From contig FJOG01000001.1 of NCBI GenBank assembly GCA_900073065.1, positions 3,362,090 to 3,426,089 on the forward strand: a stretch of 64,000 bases of DNA. The letters run 5' to 3'. The notes below the pieces were generated by a model, which was not told the DNA's origin, did no database searches, and was given only the letters and a program-made list of their open reading frames with translations. The DNA is from Phialocephala subalpina (Eukaryota > Ascomycota > Leotiomycetes > Helotiales > Mollisiaceae). Of the stretch, positions 20,846 through 32,494 are shown one piece after another; positions within the stretch are counted from its first letter, which is position 1, and every line of letters begins with the position of its first letter. Position numbers and translations under genes: made by a program.

Positions 20846-22477
20846 TCACATCGGAACAGGTGCAGGTGCAGTTGGAGGCGCTGGAGCCTTTGAAGCCTTG
20901 ATTCCTGCTGCTTCTGTGAGGCCTTGCACATCGGGCGCAACGTCCACGCCATTGGATATCAATTTGATAGCTTCTTTGACTGGTGGTGCGAGTTGCCTCC
21001 CTAAGATGATGACTAGGACAGGCTTTCTGAGAACGATCCTTCGGCCCCTACGCATGAAGCTCGAACCCTTGTTCCTTAGCCTCTTGCCCCTCCCTATTCT
21101 CGGAGGGTTCGGAACAGGGAGGCGTCCAGTTGCGTCGGTAGGAACTCCAGCCGGGACTGCTGATCTGGGTACAATATCTGTAGAAAGTCCTGGGGGTGCT
21201 GGAACTTTGGCTATACCATTTGCTGGCCCTGGACCATCGGTTGTTCCTACGAAGTGTATCTGTGTATCTGGAACTGTGACTTTTCTACCACGGGGAGCCA
21301 CAAGGGGCAGAGGTTCTCCAACAACTCCAGTACCATGAACGTAGCTATCTTTCAATCTCTTTGCACCAATGGTTGTCTCGCAGGGTTCGAAAACGCCATT
21401 TGATTTCTCGCAATTGCTTCCACGGAAGGCCCTGGGCGGTCCATTGAGATCATATACCATTATTCCCTCGCTTAATGAAGTATGACTCCTAGGACTCATA
21501 CAGCAATCCGGAAGGGGTGCTCGTGGGTCGATGTTCTCTACATATGATTCTCGTGGGCCGTCATGGGACATGTCTGTATTGTCCGGGCGGATTGGGGACT
21601 CTCGGGCCGTTACCATGATCGTCGTGTAGCCACTATCCTCATCAACTGAGCAGTCAAGAGGATCCAGTGGAGTTATTGGCCGTCGAATATACTGCTTCTT
21701 TTCGAGAGAGATCGCAAGCGGGTCAGAAAACCGAGAACGAGAAACCAGACATTGCCTCTCTTGGACATTAGCTGTAGAGCAGCAAGGACCAGATTGAGGA
21801 GAGGTGATCTCGAGTCGAGGGAGGTCTTGCAGCTGTATGTCTGAGTAGCGTTGGCCATCCAGATTTCCTGTATCAAGCGGAGCAATGCCGTCAAGGGACA
21901 GCTGGTCAGCCAGTGGCGCTGCTGGATATCCTCCAATCGGACTGTCTGGTTCTTCTTGTACAAGGCCTCGAACGCTGGTATTGAAAGACTCTATACTCAT
22001 GATACCGAATTTAGCAAGCCGTTTGGGGGAATCTGGAAGTGGAGGCAGATCGTCATCTATTTCTGGTCCGCAAACCGAGCAGCCAGTGGCAAGAGGCGAT
22101 GGAGGAAGGTGAGGATTGACGTCCAGGCCAATGTCTTCTCCAGAGCCATCAGGCGGAGTAGGAAGCTGTACATATGCCCTGACGATGACCTCCTCTTCAA
22201 CCTTTGTAAGGCTGTTCTCCGTACTTGGGACAGACATGGCTTCTGCGTCCCTGGCGGAGTGGAGCGAACAAGGACTGCAAAATTCGACTTCGGCGTAGCA
22301 CGCAGATGTTGCAGGTCGTTTAGCAATGGAGACCCTTCGGACTGAACCTTCAGATGTGAAGATAACAGGCGATTCCAGCTCAGCTTGAATGTTGCCGGCT
22401 GGTAAGGAACTCGACCTGAAACGTATCGTCGATTGGAGAGGGTCTGCGATTGATCGACGTCGACAAGATGAGGCCAA
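20846..22477 (-). CDS. Large disordered protein, function unknown
   Basis: Single exon, 543 aa. Low-complexity Pro/Ser/Asp-rich sequence throughout with possible SP/TP phosphosites (LPTPPDGS, LPPSPL, LPDSPKRL). Near the C-terminus a strongly basic patch (GRGKRLRNK, MRRGRRIVLRK) runs into a short hydrophobic segment (PVLVIILGRQLAPP) and an Ala/Pro-rich end. No known domain. The long frame, codon use and absence of stops support a real gene; an antisense frame over its 3' end is ignored. It could be a scaffold or regulatory protein specific to this lineage. Nothing more can be said from sequence. Confidence 0.6.
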   Translation of the reverse strand: MASSCRRRSIADPLQSTIRFRSSSLPAGNIQAELESPVIFTSEGSVRRVSIAKRPATSACYAEVEFCSPCSLHSARDAEAMSVPSTENSLTKVEEEVIVRAYVQLPTPPDGSGEDIGLDVNPHLPPSPLATGCSVCGPEIDDDLPPLPDSPKRLAKFGIMSIESFNTSVRGLVQEEPDSPIGGYPAAPLADQLSLDGIAPLDTGNLDGQRYSDIQLQDLPRLEITSPQSGPCCSTANVQERQCLVSRSRFSDPLAISLEKKQYIRRPITPLDPLDCSVDEDSGYTTIMVTARESPIRPDNTDMSHDGPRESYVENIDPRAPLPDCCMSPRSHTSLSEGIMVYDLNGPPRAFRGSNCEKSNGVFEPCETTIGAKRLKDSYVHGTGVVGEPLPLVAPRGRKVTVPDTQIHFVGTTDGPGPANGIAKVPAPPGLSTDIVPRSAVPAGVPTDATGRLPVPNPPRIGRGKRLRNKGSSFMRRGRRIVLRKPVLVIILGRQLAPPVKEAIKLISNGVDVAPDVQGLTEAAGIKASKAPAPPTAPAPVPM

Positions 22478-23111
22478 GTCGAGGTCAAGGGCAGACCTCG
22501 AGAAGTAACCATGCCTATTGATACATGGCGGACAAACATACGACGCAATATAGAGCCGAGCGGGTTAAAAGAGCGAGGATGCTGCAATAGCAGCAGTGGA
22601 AAGGTATGAATACGGATAAAGGAGGTGGAGGTGCGAGCATAAAAGAGCGACAGCTGCAAAAGCAGTGATAGAAATGAAGAGAAGAAGGACAGAAAGCGCA
22701 AGATGTATATATCCCAGGTAGGTAATCGCGACATTCGTACCTGCCCTTGCAGGATTACTAGACATCACTGCTTTGGGTTGGTTGTGGCTTCCTTCCAAGC
22801 ACTTTTGCAACACTTTGCAATATTTTTCGAGTTGCTCTCCGCTATCATAAAAGTGATACATTACCGCTCTTCTCTGACTTCTCTGAAGAAGACAGGACAT
22901 CCATTGGTCCAGATTTTGAGTTGTTCGACGAAAGTGAGCGAGTGAGGTTGGAAATGTGGCGTTCACAAGCCTCCAGTCGCACCCTTGTTAGCCGACAGCC
23001 TCGTGACGAAATCGCCCATGTTTTGAATAACCTTACAGGAACTGCTTTGGTCTCGATCTCTCTCCTTCGCAACAACACAACCGTTGCGCACTCTTGCGCA
23101 ACATCTTCAAA
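22478..23111. other. Divergent promoter region
   Basis: Shared upstream region of the disordered protein (minus) and the PWI/SR gene (plus). A minus frame at 22565-22966 with a hydrophobic tract is not convincing. Confidence 0.45.
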
Positions 23112-24959
23112 ATGGCGACCGGCGTAGATGCGAAGCTCTTGAAGTCGACGAAATTCCCTCCCGAATTCAGTCAGAAGGTTGACATGGAGAAGGTCAACTT
23201 GGAGGTTATGAAGAAGTTCGTACAATACTCCCAACCCTGGCTTGTGCCCACGAGACTGACCGCAATTGCTCTCGCAGGTGGATCGCGGGCAAGATTTCAG
23301 AGATTCTGGGGAGTGAGGACGACGTTGTGATCGAATTGTGCTTTAATCTCATTGAAGGCTCTCGTTATGTGCGTTATCCGCCTTTTGCAGTTTTGCGCCA
23401 GCTAATTTGTGTCACAGCCTGATATCAAGAAGCTTCAGATTCAGCTGACCGGCTTCCTCGACAAAGATACGGCGAAATTCTGCAAGGAGCTTTGGTCACT
23501 GTGTTTGAGTGCTCAATCGAACCCTCAAGGTGTACCGAAGGAATTGCTCGAAGCCAAGAAGTTGGAGCTTATCCAAGAAAAGGTCTGTGTACTGCCAATT
23601 GTTTGTGTTCAAGGTCAATCTCTGACAATTTTCTAGATCGATGCCGAAAAAGCCGCAGAAGTATCAAGGATACGACAAGAAGACGAACAGCGCCGCGAAC
23701 GTGAAATCAATAATGTTAGAAATCGTGAACGAGGTGAACGTGGTCGTGGTAGAGGAGGAGGGCGAGGGGGAGACACCTGGAGAGGCGGACGTGGAGACAG
23801 AGAAGGCGGACATGGAGATAGAGACTTTGACCGTGGGGAGGCAGAGGGTTTGACCGACGCGGACCACGTTATTCGAGATCACCTCGTCGTCGGGACTCCA
23901 GAGAACGAGATTCATATCGTGGAGGTCCGAGAGAGTCGGATACCTACGTACCTGCTGGACGGGGCGGTCCAAGGCGCAATGATCGCAATGATCGCAATGA
24001 TCGGAGGAGGCCTTCCCCATCACCATCCCGATCACGCTCTGCTTCACGATCAGAATCGGAGTCTCGCTCACCACCTCGCCGACGTCGTCGTTCTCCATCT
24101 CCGCGTCGTAGGTCTAGGTCGCCAGACAGACGTAGCAATACATACCGAGGACGTGGAGGTAGAGGTAGAGGAAGGAGTCCTGATCGTGCACTACGCCGGC
24201 GATCACCCTCTCCCTCGTCATCTCGTTCCCGTTCCCGTTCTCCTAGGCGTACGACACGCAGAAGATCAACATCCCCGTCGGCCAGCGCATCTCCTCCACC
24301 ACGAGCTCGCAGATCTCGCCGTAGCTCAAGCTCAAGATCTAGGTCTCCGTCGAGTTCAAGGAGTCGAACACCACGAAGAAGGCCGTCACGCACCAGAGAA
24401 AGGGCAGCATCTACACCAACACCGGCAACAGATGAGGATATGACTGAAGCTCGTTGGGGTGATGATAGCGAACGTCGGCTAACTCGGGGCAACAGCCGAA
24501 GTATCACTCCACCACGACGCCGTAGAAGTCGATCCAGAAGCTCAAGCCGCGGAGGGAGAACAAGGAAGCGTCGTCGGTCTATACAGAGATATGAACCCGC
24601 AAGCAAGAGGCGTCGAAACACTTCTTCTGTGTCTGCACCCGAGGATAGGAGAGTCAGAAAGGCTGATTCTGATGACGAAGGCGATAGGGCACCCTCGAGA
24701 CGTGACAGTGAAGATAGCAGACGTGCTGCAACGGACGAGTCCAACGAGGTTGGTAGAGCTTCGTAAATCCAGAGTGGTACTTTCTTTTCCGGCAGCCTAT
24801 TCTCCTAAGATGCTTTCCTAGGCTGACATCTGATCGCTTTAGAAGCAAGACCCAAGAAAACAAGCAAACATGCTTAAGGAGAAGCTGCTTCGAGAGAAGA
24901 TCAAGAAGATGAGGACTTTAAGTACCGACTCTATGAATGCTCAGGCTAACGCTCGATGA
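23112..24959 (+). CDS. PWI-domain SR protein (SRRM1/SRm160-like), with a one-base frameshift
   Basis: Exons 23112-23215, 23278-23368, 23418-23582, 23637-24748 and 24843-24959. The PWI domain spans about residues 15-115: VDMEKVNLEVMKKWIAGKI, then SEILGSEDDVVIE, then PDIKKLQIQLTGFL. It binds nucleic acid in splicing co-activators. An RGG-rich segment follows, then a long Arg/Ser region (RSRSPRR-type). The last exon adds LKEKLLREKIKKMR; its donor (GTTGGT at 24749) is weak, and without it the protein ends at 24766. At 23847-23848 the frame shifts: DFDRGEAEG is in one frame and FDRRGPRYSRSP in the next, with exactly one base missing. No intron of plausible length explains it. Consensus error in a G-run or a real mutation are both possible. 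Confidence 0.8.
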
Positions 24960-25356
24960 GGACCTTCTTACGGTTGCATGAGGTTTATGATACAGCATCT
25001 GCATAGCGGGTGTCGTGGGCTGGATAGTAATGGTAGAACGAATCTCATTTTTCCAATACGGGCTCTTCATCAATGACATGCGTGAAGTCAAATCCAATAT
25101 TCCAATGTCCCATGTCACCTCGTGCATTGAGCTTCATGCCTTCTTGATCCCCGCGCTAGTTTTTCAGTAGCCAATCAGAGATGATCTAACCGCGTAAGGC
25201 TGAAAGTCCGCCTTAACTTCGTTCCTTCTGCACAACCATCATTCAATTCCTCTTCAATCAGGGAAAGAGCGAACAACAGAACAGAACTCATCATAAGTAA
25301 AGCCCCCGATCAAGAATCATTTCAACAATGTCCCACAAGCTTCGGAACATTCTAAC
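24960..25356. other. Intergenic, promoter and leader of EAF6
   Basis: No gene. The last part holds an upstream ORF (25328-25399) overlapping the EAF6 start. Confidence 0.5.
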
Positions 25357-25399
25357 ATGTCGCAGCCTCCGCAGACCCCCAAACAGCCCCGGCTTCTGA
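25328..25399 (+). promoter_or_regulatory. Upstream ORF overlapping the EAF6 start codon
   Basis: ATG at 25328 opens a 23-codon frame that ends with TGA at 25397-25399, out of frame with and overlapping the first EAF6 ATG at 25357. If the transcript starts upstream of it, this would reduce initiation at 25357 and could favour the internal Met at 25540. Confidence 0.5.
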
Positions 25400-26179
25400 G
25401 AGACATTGAAGCTTCTCCAGGTCAAGACAGCCTTCAGAAAGTCCTGGAAGAAGCACAGACATTCAGCCTGGGAAGCAGAAGATCAAGCAGACCTACCACA
25501 TCCTCCTCACCTCCCCAACCCACCACCACCGATTCCAAAATGGCAGAAAACCAACCCCCCTCCACAAACCCCTCGAACCCCGCCGACGCAGCAGGCATAC
25601 CTTACTACAACAAAGAGCGTGAAAAGCTCCAAGAAACCCTCCGCAAGAAAAAGATGCTCGAAATCAGTCTCGCGCGTCTAGACGAAGCCATCTACAAGAA
25701 AGAAACAGACTATTTCGAAGACACACCTGCGGGAAATATCATCACTGGTTTTGATAACTATACGAAGGGGGTGGCGAGTAGTATGGGTGGCAGGAGGAGG
25801 ACGGGGGTTCCGGAGCAGAATAGGGTTTTTTCGAGGAGTAGTATTACCTACAACATCAACGCTGTGAGTACTGCGAGTTACGAGATGAGGGGAGGTTGAG
25901 AGGCTGAGGAACATTGGCTAATGATGGAAACAGGAAACCCCCGTCGACACAGCGCAATCGACTCCAGTAGCTGCTATGGCTCCAACACCGCTATCGACCA
26001 GCTTTCTGAAGGATGGAGGAGCTTCGAATCATGCTACGCCGACGAGTGCCACGAGTGCGAATAAGTCTGGTGGAGCGGGGAAGAAGAATATTAAGAAGGC
26101 AAGGGATGGAGATGATAGTGAGACCGAGAAAGAGGGGAATAAGAAGATGAGGACCAATTTTGGTGCTGTGAGGAAGTAG
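25357..26179 (+). CDS. EAF6: Chromatin modification-related protein EAF6
   Basis: Exons 25357-25863 and 25934-26179, phase 0 (250 aa). The family core is clear: YYNKEREKLQETLRKKKMLE, then ARLDEAIYKKETDYFEDT, then GNIITGFDNYTKG, a coiled-coil helix followed by the invariant GNII-GFDNY-KG motif. EAF6 is a subunit of the NuA4 histone acetyltransferase (and related) complexes and binds through its coiled coil. The C-terminus is basic and Lys-rich. The first 61 residues are an extension compared with the usual start, which would be MAENQPPS at 25540. The overlapping uORF makes that internal start plausible. Confidence 0.88.
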
Positions 26180-26501
26180 GGTTGAGGACCCAGGAAAGTA
26201 CCGGAATTCTTGGGACATCCATAAGACCTTGAATCTGGGAAGTCGATGTGTTGGGAAAATTGGCGTTCTTAGGGCTCGGTAGCAGGGGATTATTGGCGTT
26301 TAAGGGTTGTATTGAGTATGGTATACGTAAGCTCTGCACATTTGCATCGAGGAACCATTGGCGTTGAGCATCTTCGGCTGAAGAACCTGGTTGCACTGGA
26401 TACCAATTTTGACTTCACAAGCCTCTATTCGGGCATGTCTTAGAGGAATTCAATTCCTTCTTTTCATCTCGTACGATATCCTACATGAAGCCTACACACG
26501 C
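26180..26501. other. Intergenic between convergent genes
   Basis: No feature recognised. Confidence 0.5.
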
Positions 26502-28247
26502 TCAAGGAACCTCTTCATCACTATCATCGCCAAAGCCGAAGCTGAAGCCTCCACCATTTGTCTCTTCGTCATCCTTGACCACAGCAGCATCCCACTTCCT
26601 CTTCTTGCCCTCTGTCTTCTTCTCCAACTCAGCAAGTGCTTGCTCTAGCAGCTCCGGATGCTCAACCCGCATTCGCTCCACGAACGTTCCATAGGGATCA
26701 ATCACATCCTGCTTGAATCCAGATATTTGATCTGTCCCCGCCTTGTCTTTCAAGAAAGACATAACACTAGAGAGATGACTCTTCGGCACAAAATTCTGCG
26801 TAATAGCAATCGAGGCATCAAGGTTGACAACCAAATGCCACCAACCACTTGGAACATGCAGGACCTCGCCCTCATTGCACACTCCTTCGACGCAACCTGG
26901 TGTCTTACGGGCTTCGACGTGAAATCCGAGGAGCCATTCTGCGATGCTCAGGGGGCTTGTAACTTCACTCTGATCCTCCGAAACATAGACTCCTGGCGGT
27001 GGTGGACTCGATCCTGTCGATGGGAACATAATCCAGTATTTCGAGCCTCTGAGGACTGCGTTCCAGGCACTTGTAGCATTAGGATCTTTGTGGTAAGTTG
27101 AACCACTTCGAGCGGGTCCAATGATCAGCCATTTGTCATCTGGTCTTTTGTCACCCAAGACAGCGAACAGATCCTCGCCGAAGCATTCTGGGATCCAGTA
27201 TGAAGGATCTGGTTCGTCTTTTCCTACGCTGAGATTCATCTTTTTGACGAAGCCTCGGTCGAAGAGGTACAGGGGGCTTTCATCGCTGCTGTTGTTTAAA
27301 TAGTCGACGTAGGATGAGAGGGTCCAGTCCACTGCCTCGGCGCGGAATTTGACGTCTTTGTATTCGTTTAATAGAGCATCTGTGTCCCAGAGTTTGTAAA
27401 CAGGCCATTCTCGAACGACCTTGGTTAGGATGAAGGGCTTATCGCTCCATTTGTCGGAGAACTCTGTTGGCTCGAGATTGTCGAATCTTGCGATTGTGTT
27501 GGCTCGAGGGATATTAGTTGTGTAGGGAGTCAACGGTGTATGGGTGCAGAGAAATGGTCGATAGAGCACGTCTGAGAAGACATTGACGCAGCGGACTCGA
27601 GATAATTGATCTTTCTGAAGGTCCAGGTATGTTGACCTCCACGTTCCACGCCACTCAAAGGAGCCAGACTTCGATTGGGGAGATCTAAGATACATCAGTT
27701 TCTTGTGTTTCAAATGTAGGTGGCGAGAATATGAACATGGAGGTACCATTTAGGGTAGTATCAGCCAACATAGGATTCAAGCCCTCTCTAGGCATTGAAT
27801 CGGGAGTATAGAACTACCAGAGACAGAGGCTTTCACATCACCAACAATAGGCTCAACCGCCAACATAAGCAAATGACTCACTTACTCTATGAACAATGTT
27901 TTCCAGAGGTCATCGGACCGAGTAAAGGCGTAGAGGAACTTGCATGTCGACCCGAGGAACCTCAAATCTCGTGACTCGAACACTTCAAGAATAATTGCAA
28001 TAACTTCATCTGGAACTGTTTGAAAGAACCCAATTGCATTCCTCGCTATACTCGTTGCAGTGTATTGGTTCCCAGCAGGTCGTACTCCCAACGGATGATG
28101 CGGTATAGAATGAGGTGACTCTTCGAAGGAGGATGACTCGACGACTGCGCCACTAGGCCGAATATCCTCAAGACTCAGCTCTCCAGCATCAACCTGTATG
28201 ACTGAGTTCTTCATCGTGACCGAAGATGCTGAACCTATTGTATTCAA
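26502..28247 (-). CDS. F-box and JmjC domain protein (Fe(II)/2-oxoglutarate oxygenase)
   Basis: Exons 28247-27886 and 27684-26502 (514 aa), a 201-bp intron with GTAAGT donor; the joint reads LFIESPQSKSG in phase. Residues about 73-118 form an F-box (FFQTVPDEVIAIILEVF, then LRFLGSTCKFLYAF, then DDLWKTLF). The JmjC domain spans roughly 190-430. Its metal ligands are visible: His319 and Asp321 (STYHKDPNA) and His404 (SGWWHLVVNLD). The last 50 residues are acidic/Gly-rich. Relatives with this layout in plants and fungi act as protein hydroxylases or demethylases and resemble JMJD6. The substrate is unknown. An alternative start is Met12. It is divergent from eIF4A with about 580 bp between. Confidence 0.88.
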
Positions 28248-28827
28248 CCAATACCATACGGCTTATGGGAATAAGGCTGACAAGAAAAAAGTTTTGAGAG
28301 CCTTGTAGAAAAAAGTCTCGCCACTTTTAGACTTAGCGTCTATGGGGCAAATGCAATGCTAGAAGGATCTCTGCAGTGACTAACAAGACGCTGCATCTGC
28401 AGAACCAATTGCCACAGAGTCAGAGCAGTGCAATTGGTTCAGAATCAGATGGTGATGGTGAATTGAACTGTTCCTTAGTGGGGTTTGCAGGCGGACCAAC
28501 TTTTTTGTTTCACGCCAGGCCACTAACGACGCTAGCAAAAGAAGCGAGATCAAAAAATTGTATATTCGACAGCCGCTGTCCCTCAATCTTCCCACCATCA
28601 AACAACTTTCTACAACTCAATAACACAAAGAACACCACACTACTAGATCCAATATAACTCTCGAATTCGGGAGTTTGGTATCTAGTCTTTACAGCAAATC
28701 AAGTCCACCGTCCGCAGGCTCTTCAAGAGACTTGCGCACTTCACCCCACCTCACCACTTTCTACCTTGCGCTTTCTAGATCCCAAGCACGGCTTGCGATC
28801 TAGTTCTATCAAACAGAAACCGCAATC
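28248..28827. other. Divergent promoter region (JmjC / eIF4A)
   Basis: About 580 bp. The 150 bp before eIF4A are pyrimidine-rich (caccccacctcaccacttt), typical of highly expressed fungal translation genes. No gene. Confidence 0.55.
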
Positions 28828-30271
28828 ATGGCTTCTACTGATAAGGGTCTCGAGGAGATCCCAGAAGGTGAGCGTCTTTGAAGTTTGCGGCAAGATACAC
28901 CGCCACGAGAACCGTGCGGCGACATTGAGAATAGAGACTGACGATATGTCTTGCAGGTCAAATCGAGTCCAACTATGACGAGACCGTCGACTCCTTCGAT
29001 ACCATGAACCTGAAGCCCGAGCTTCTGCGAGGTACGATATACATGCATATTTTGAGGAAGAGCGGGATCTAACATAGATCGCAGGTGTCTATGCCTATGG
29101 TTTCGAGCGTCCCTCTGCTATCCAGCAGCGTGCTATCATGCCAGTCATCAAGGGTAAGTCTCCATACCCATGAATTGCTTCGGCATATTCTAACTCTGCA
29201 AAGGCCACGATGTCATTGCTCAAGCCCAGTCTGGTACCGGAAAGACCGCTACTTTCTCCATCTCCGTCCTCCAGAAGCTTGACCCCAACATCAAGCAATG
29301 CCAGGCTTTGATCCTTGCTCCCACCCGTGAATTGGCACAGCAAATCCAGAAGGTCGTTGTTGCCATTGGTGACTTCATGAACGTTGAGTGCCACGCCTGC
29401 ATTGGTGGTACTAGCGTTCGTGATGACATGAAGGCTCTCCAGGAGGGTCCCCAAATTGTTGTCGGTACCCCTGGTCGTGTCCAAGACATGATCCAGCGCC
29501 GATTCCTTAAGACCGACAGCATGAAGATGTTCGTTCTTGATGAGGCCGATGAGATGCTTTCTGTATGTTTCTCAAACCCACAACTTTCTCTGCGAGCTGA
29601 ACTGACAATTTTTCTAGCGTGGTTTCACCGAGCAAATCTACGACATCTTCCAACTCCTCCCCCAGTCGACCCAAGTCGTCCTCCTTTCTGCCACCATGCC
29701 ACAAGATGTCTTGGAGGTTACCACCAAGTTCATGCGCGACCCCGTCCGTATCTTGGTCAAGAAGGCTGAACTTACCCTCGAAGGTATCAAGCAATTCTAC
29801 ATTGCTGTTGAGAAGGAGGATTGGAAGCTGGATACCCTCTCCGATCTGTACGAGACCGTCACCATCACACAAGCAGTCATCTTCTGCAATACCCGCAGAA
29901 AGGTCGACTGGCTCACCGACAAGCTCACTGCTCGTGACTTCACTGTCTCAGCCATGCACGGTGATATGGACCAAGGTCAGCGTGATCTTATCATGAAGGA
30001 GTTCCGATCTGGTTCTTCCCGTGTTTTGATCGCCACTGATCTTTTGGCCCGTGGTATCGATGTTCAACAAGTCTCCCTCGTCATCAACTACGATCTTCCC
30101 GCAAACCGTGAGAACTACATCCACAGAATCGGTCGTGGTGGTCGTTTCGGACGTAAGGGTGTTGCGATCAACTTTGTCACCGCCGAGGATGTCCGCATGA
30201 TGAGAGAAATCGAGCAGTTCTACAGCACTCAAATCGAGGAGATGCCAATGAACGTTGCCGATCTCATCTAA
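28828..30271 (+). CDS. TIF1: ATP-dependent RNA helicase eIF4A
   Basis: Five exons: 28828-28867, 28957-29031, 29085-29153, 29204-29562 and 29618-30271 (398 aa, the standard eIF4A length). All DEAD-box motifs are present in order: Q motif ([13 protein letters not shown]), I (AQSGTGKT), Ia ([10 protein letters not shown]), Ib (TPGRV), II (VLDEADEML), III (SAT), IV ([10 protein letters not shown]), V ([11 protein letters not shown]) and VI ([13 protein letters not shown]). The protein unwinds 5' leader structure as part of the eIF4F cap-binding complex in the cytoplasm. Four introns packed in the first third are common in ascomycete eIF4A genes. Codon use is strongly biased toward C-ending codons, as expected for high expression. 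Confidence 0.97.
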
Positions 30272-31026
30272 GTGCTTCATCTACACACAACATATTTGGT
30301 ATATCACAGTCTCAACAGAATCTGCACTGAAAAAAGTCAAGAGTTGAGACGCCCTATTGAGGGAAGTGACGCGAGCGTTGCTGGTTCGACCGGTGCGCGA
30401 GGAAAGGGATAATTGGAAGCAAAAAAAAGTGCTGCACAAAAATGGTGCGAAACACTGGATTTCTTAGTCATCGTCAGGCATTGCCAACACTAGAGGGTTG
30501 GGTGATGCATTCTGCTTTTTGCGTCTCCTGTGTATGCAAGGGTTTGCTCGGTGGTCACCAAGCAGGCAATCTATCATCCAGATCTCGTTCTGCTGGATAC
30601 ATGACAGCTCCTGTCATCTTGTACGAACGGAGACTTATAGTGATGGGTTCTGCTTTTCACATAGACCAAGCAATACCAAAAAATTTCAGAAATTCTTTGC
30701 CTTGCATTTGAATGTGATTCTAGTTATTTTCTACAGCAATCCTTTTGCCTTACAAAACCTTGAATGTGATTTGGTGAAGTTCTTGGTGACATAGCGTGAA
30801 GCGAGCTGCCCCTTCCACTTCAGTGCCTTCTTACTACCTACCGAATAGACGAGCGACCATTCTCTTCCCCAGAAATTTTCCTTTACCCATCTCCCTACAT
30901 CGAATCAATTGAGACCTATCAGGTACGATTCAAAGGGCACAGGTCAATTCTGGACGCAATTGTTCCTCCTTCCCGGTCAATTCTATCAATACTCTCGCAG
31001 CAACCTCTCTTAATCACTTCCCCGCC
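30272..31026. other. Intergenic, eIF4A 3' region and next promoter
   Basis: Weak frames only (30442-30794, +). Part is presumably the eIF4A 3' untranslated region. Confidence 0.5.
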
Positions 31027-32072
31027 ATGGCCCCAGTCCAACCCCCAGCTCCCACTAAGCAATCGACCGCCGAGATGGCTGCAAACACCATGTGGGAGTA
31101 CCAGCTCCGGAAAGAGAACAAAGCCATCCTCGATCAGATCAGGAAGTACGGAGAAAAGCGTGACGCAGACGTAGCAGAGAACATGAAGCGATTCCAAGAA
31201 GTCGAGAAACGCAGACTCGCACTCGAAGCCCGAGTCACAGAGCTAGAGCGAGATCAAAAACTTCAAGATGCGCACGCAGCGGAGCACAAAAAGGAGTGTG
31301 CTGCGAAGTTGGCAGAGATGGAGAATTTTCTCAAAGGGAGAGTCAATGATGGTAATTTCCCCTCCGCTTGATGACCTCCAGCTTGTGCGCATATTGACAG
31401 TTGGCAGAGGAGCTTCGCAAAATTATGTCTGGTGGACAATACATGAATCCACCAGCACAAACAACCTCTGATCCTCAACCTTCACGCGTCGCTCCACGAC
31501 CGTCGAATGCAAAACCGAGACCCGCCAGAGCCGATACCCAAGATCCCCGACAAGAAGCCATCGCGAACCAGAAAGCCGTCCGTAGTCCTCAGGTCGATGA
31601 TGCTCCAGCAACAAGACCCAAGCAAGTAGCGAACCGCCGTCCAGCAACTCGCAGCACCAGCGGAGAGCGCGCTGTTCCCACAGCGAAACCCATTACCGCT
31701 ACCTCTGTCCCCTCCACCACCCCCAAACTATCCCAAGGTCGCAAGGCTCTGAAGCAACACTACGAGATCGCCAACGCCGCCTTCGAATCCCTAACCATCA
31801 CAAACCCACAAATGGAATACGATTTCATCTCCGCCTTCATTTCCGGTCTACAGAACAAGAAGCATGCTGAAAAGGTCATTCAAGCATTGAGAGCTGTCCA
31901 TCCGGCGAAGAATAGGATGGATGGGGGAGTAGAGATTATGTGTGGATGGGAAGATGTTGCTGCGGGGTTTAAGAGGGCGGGTTTGGATGTCGAGGGGGCG
32001 AAGGAGGAGATTAAGAGGAAGAAGAGGACTTTGAATCCGAGGACGCAGTTGGAGACGGGTTTCTCGGCATGA
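31027..32072 (+). CDS. Coiled-coil protein, function unknown
   Basis: Exons 31027-31351 and 31408-32072 (329 aa); the acceptor TTGGCAG restores phase to give VNDEELRKIM. Residues 20-105 form a long charged coiled coil (MWEYQLRKENKAILDQIRK, then EVEKRRLALEARVTELERD). Residues 120-220 are Pro/Arg/Ser/Thr-rich and disordered. The last 100 residues look folded (LKQHYEIANAAFESLTI, then YDFISAFISGLQN), ending in a basic stretch (KEEIKRKKRTLNPR). I do not recognise the family. The layout resembles fungal nuclear or microtubule-associated adaptors, without evidence for either. The start codon follows a pyrimidine-rich leader. Confidence 0.65.
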
Positions 32073-32494
32073 GAGAGCTGAGCAATCACTTCTACCAGAC
32101 ATGCATCTGTCAGCAGCTTCGATGGCAGGATTGAGGGTTGGTGAAGAGATAGTCAAGGATAATCACGAAGACATGGGTTTGTAGTATGGTATGCATTAGC
32201 TTCGGGCGTTCTAGCTGATATGTTTGATGTGACGATTATTGCTTAGCGTGGCGCTGCCGCGGGAAATATGGGGAATCGGGTTACAGGTTTTGGCACTGTA
32301 TTACATATCCTGCTTGTGTCAGAGGTGAAGAATAGAGCTCTCATGTCCTCAACTGTTTTCACTGTCATTGGCAGTGCAAATAATGAAAGATCAACACTGC
32401 AATACTATTTTTCCATGGCCGAAATGCAAGGAGATTCAACGCCGTTCAAAAAAGTAGCCTGGACATGTTCTCGATTTCAACGTCCTCAACAAAC
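32073..32494. other. Intergenic between convergent genes
   Basis: No feature beyond a weak plus-strand frame that runs antisense over the DPP5 3' end. Confidence 0.5.

Noticed and set aside
20808..21338. 176-codon plus-strand ORF
   Set aside because: Antisense to the 3' half of the disordered protein gene.
23944..24744. 266-codon minus-strand ORF rich in Arg/Leu/Ser
   Set aside because: It is antisense to the Arg/Ser-rich region of the PWI protein; RS codons leave the opposite strand open.
30340..30420. GGTTCGACC box resembling a tRNA B box
   Set aside because: No matching A box or cloverleaf could be drawn.
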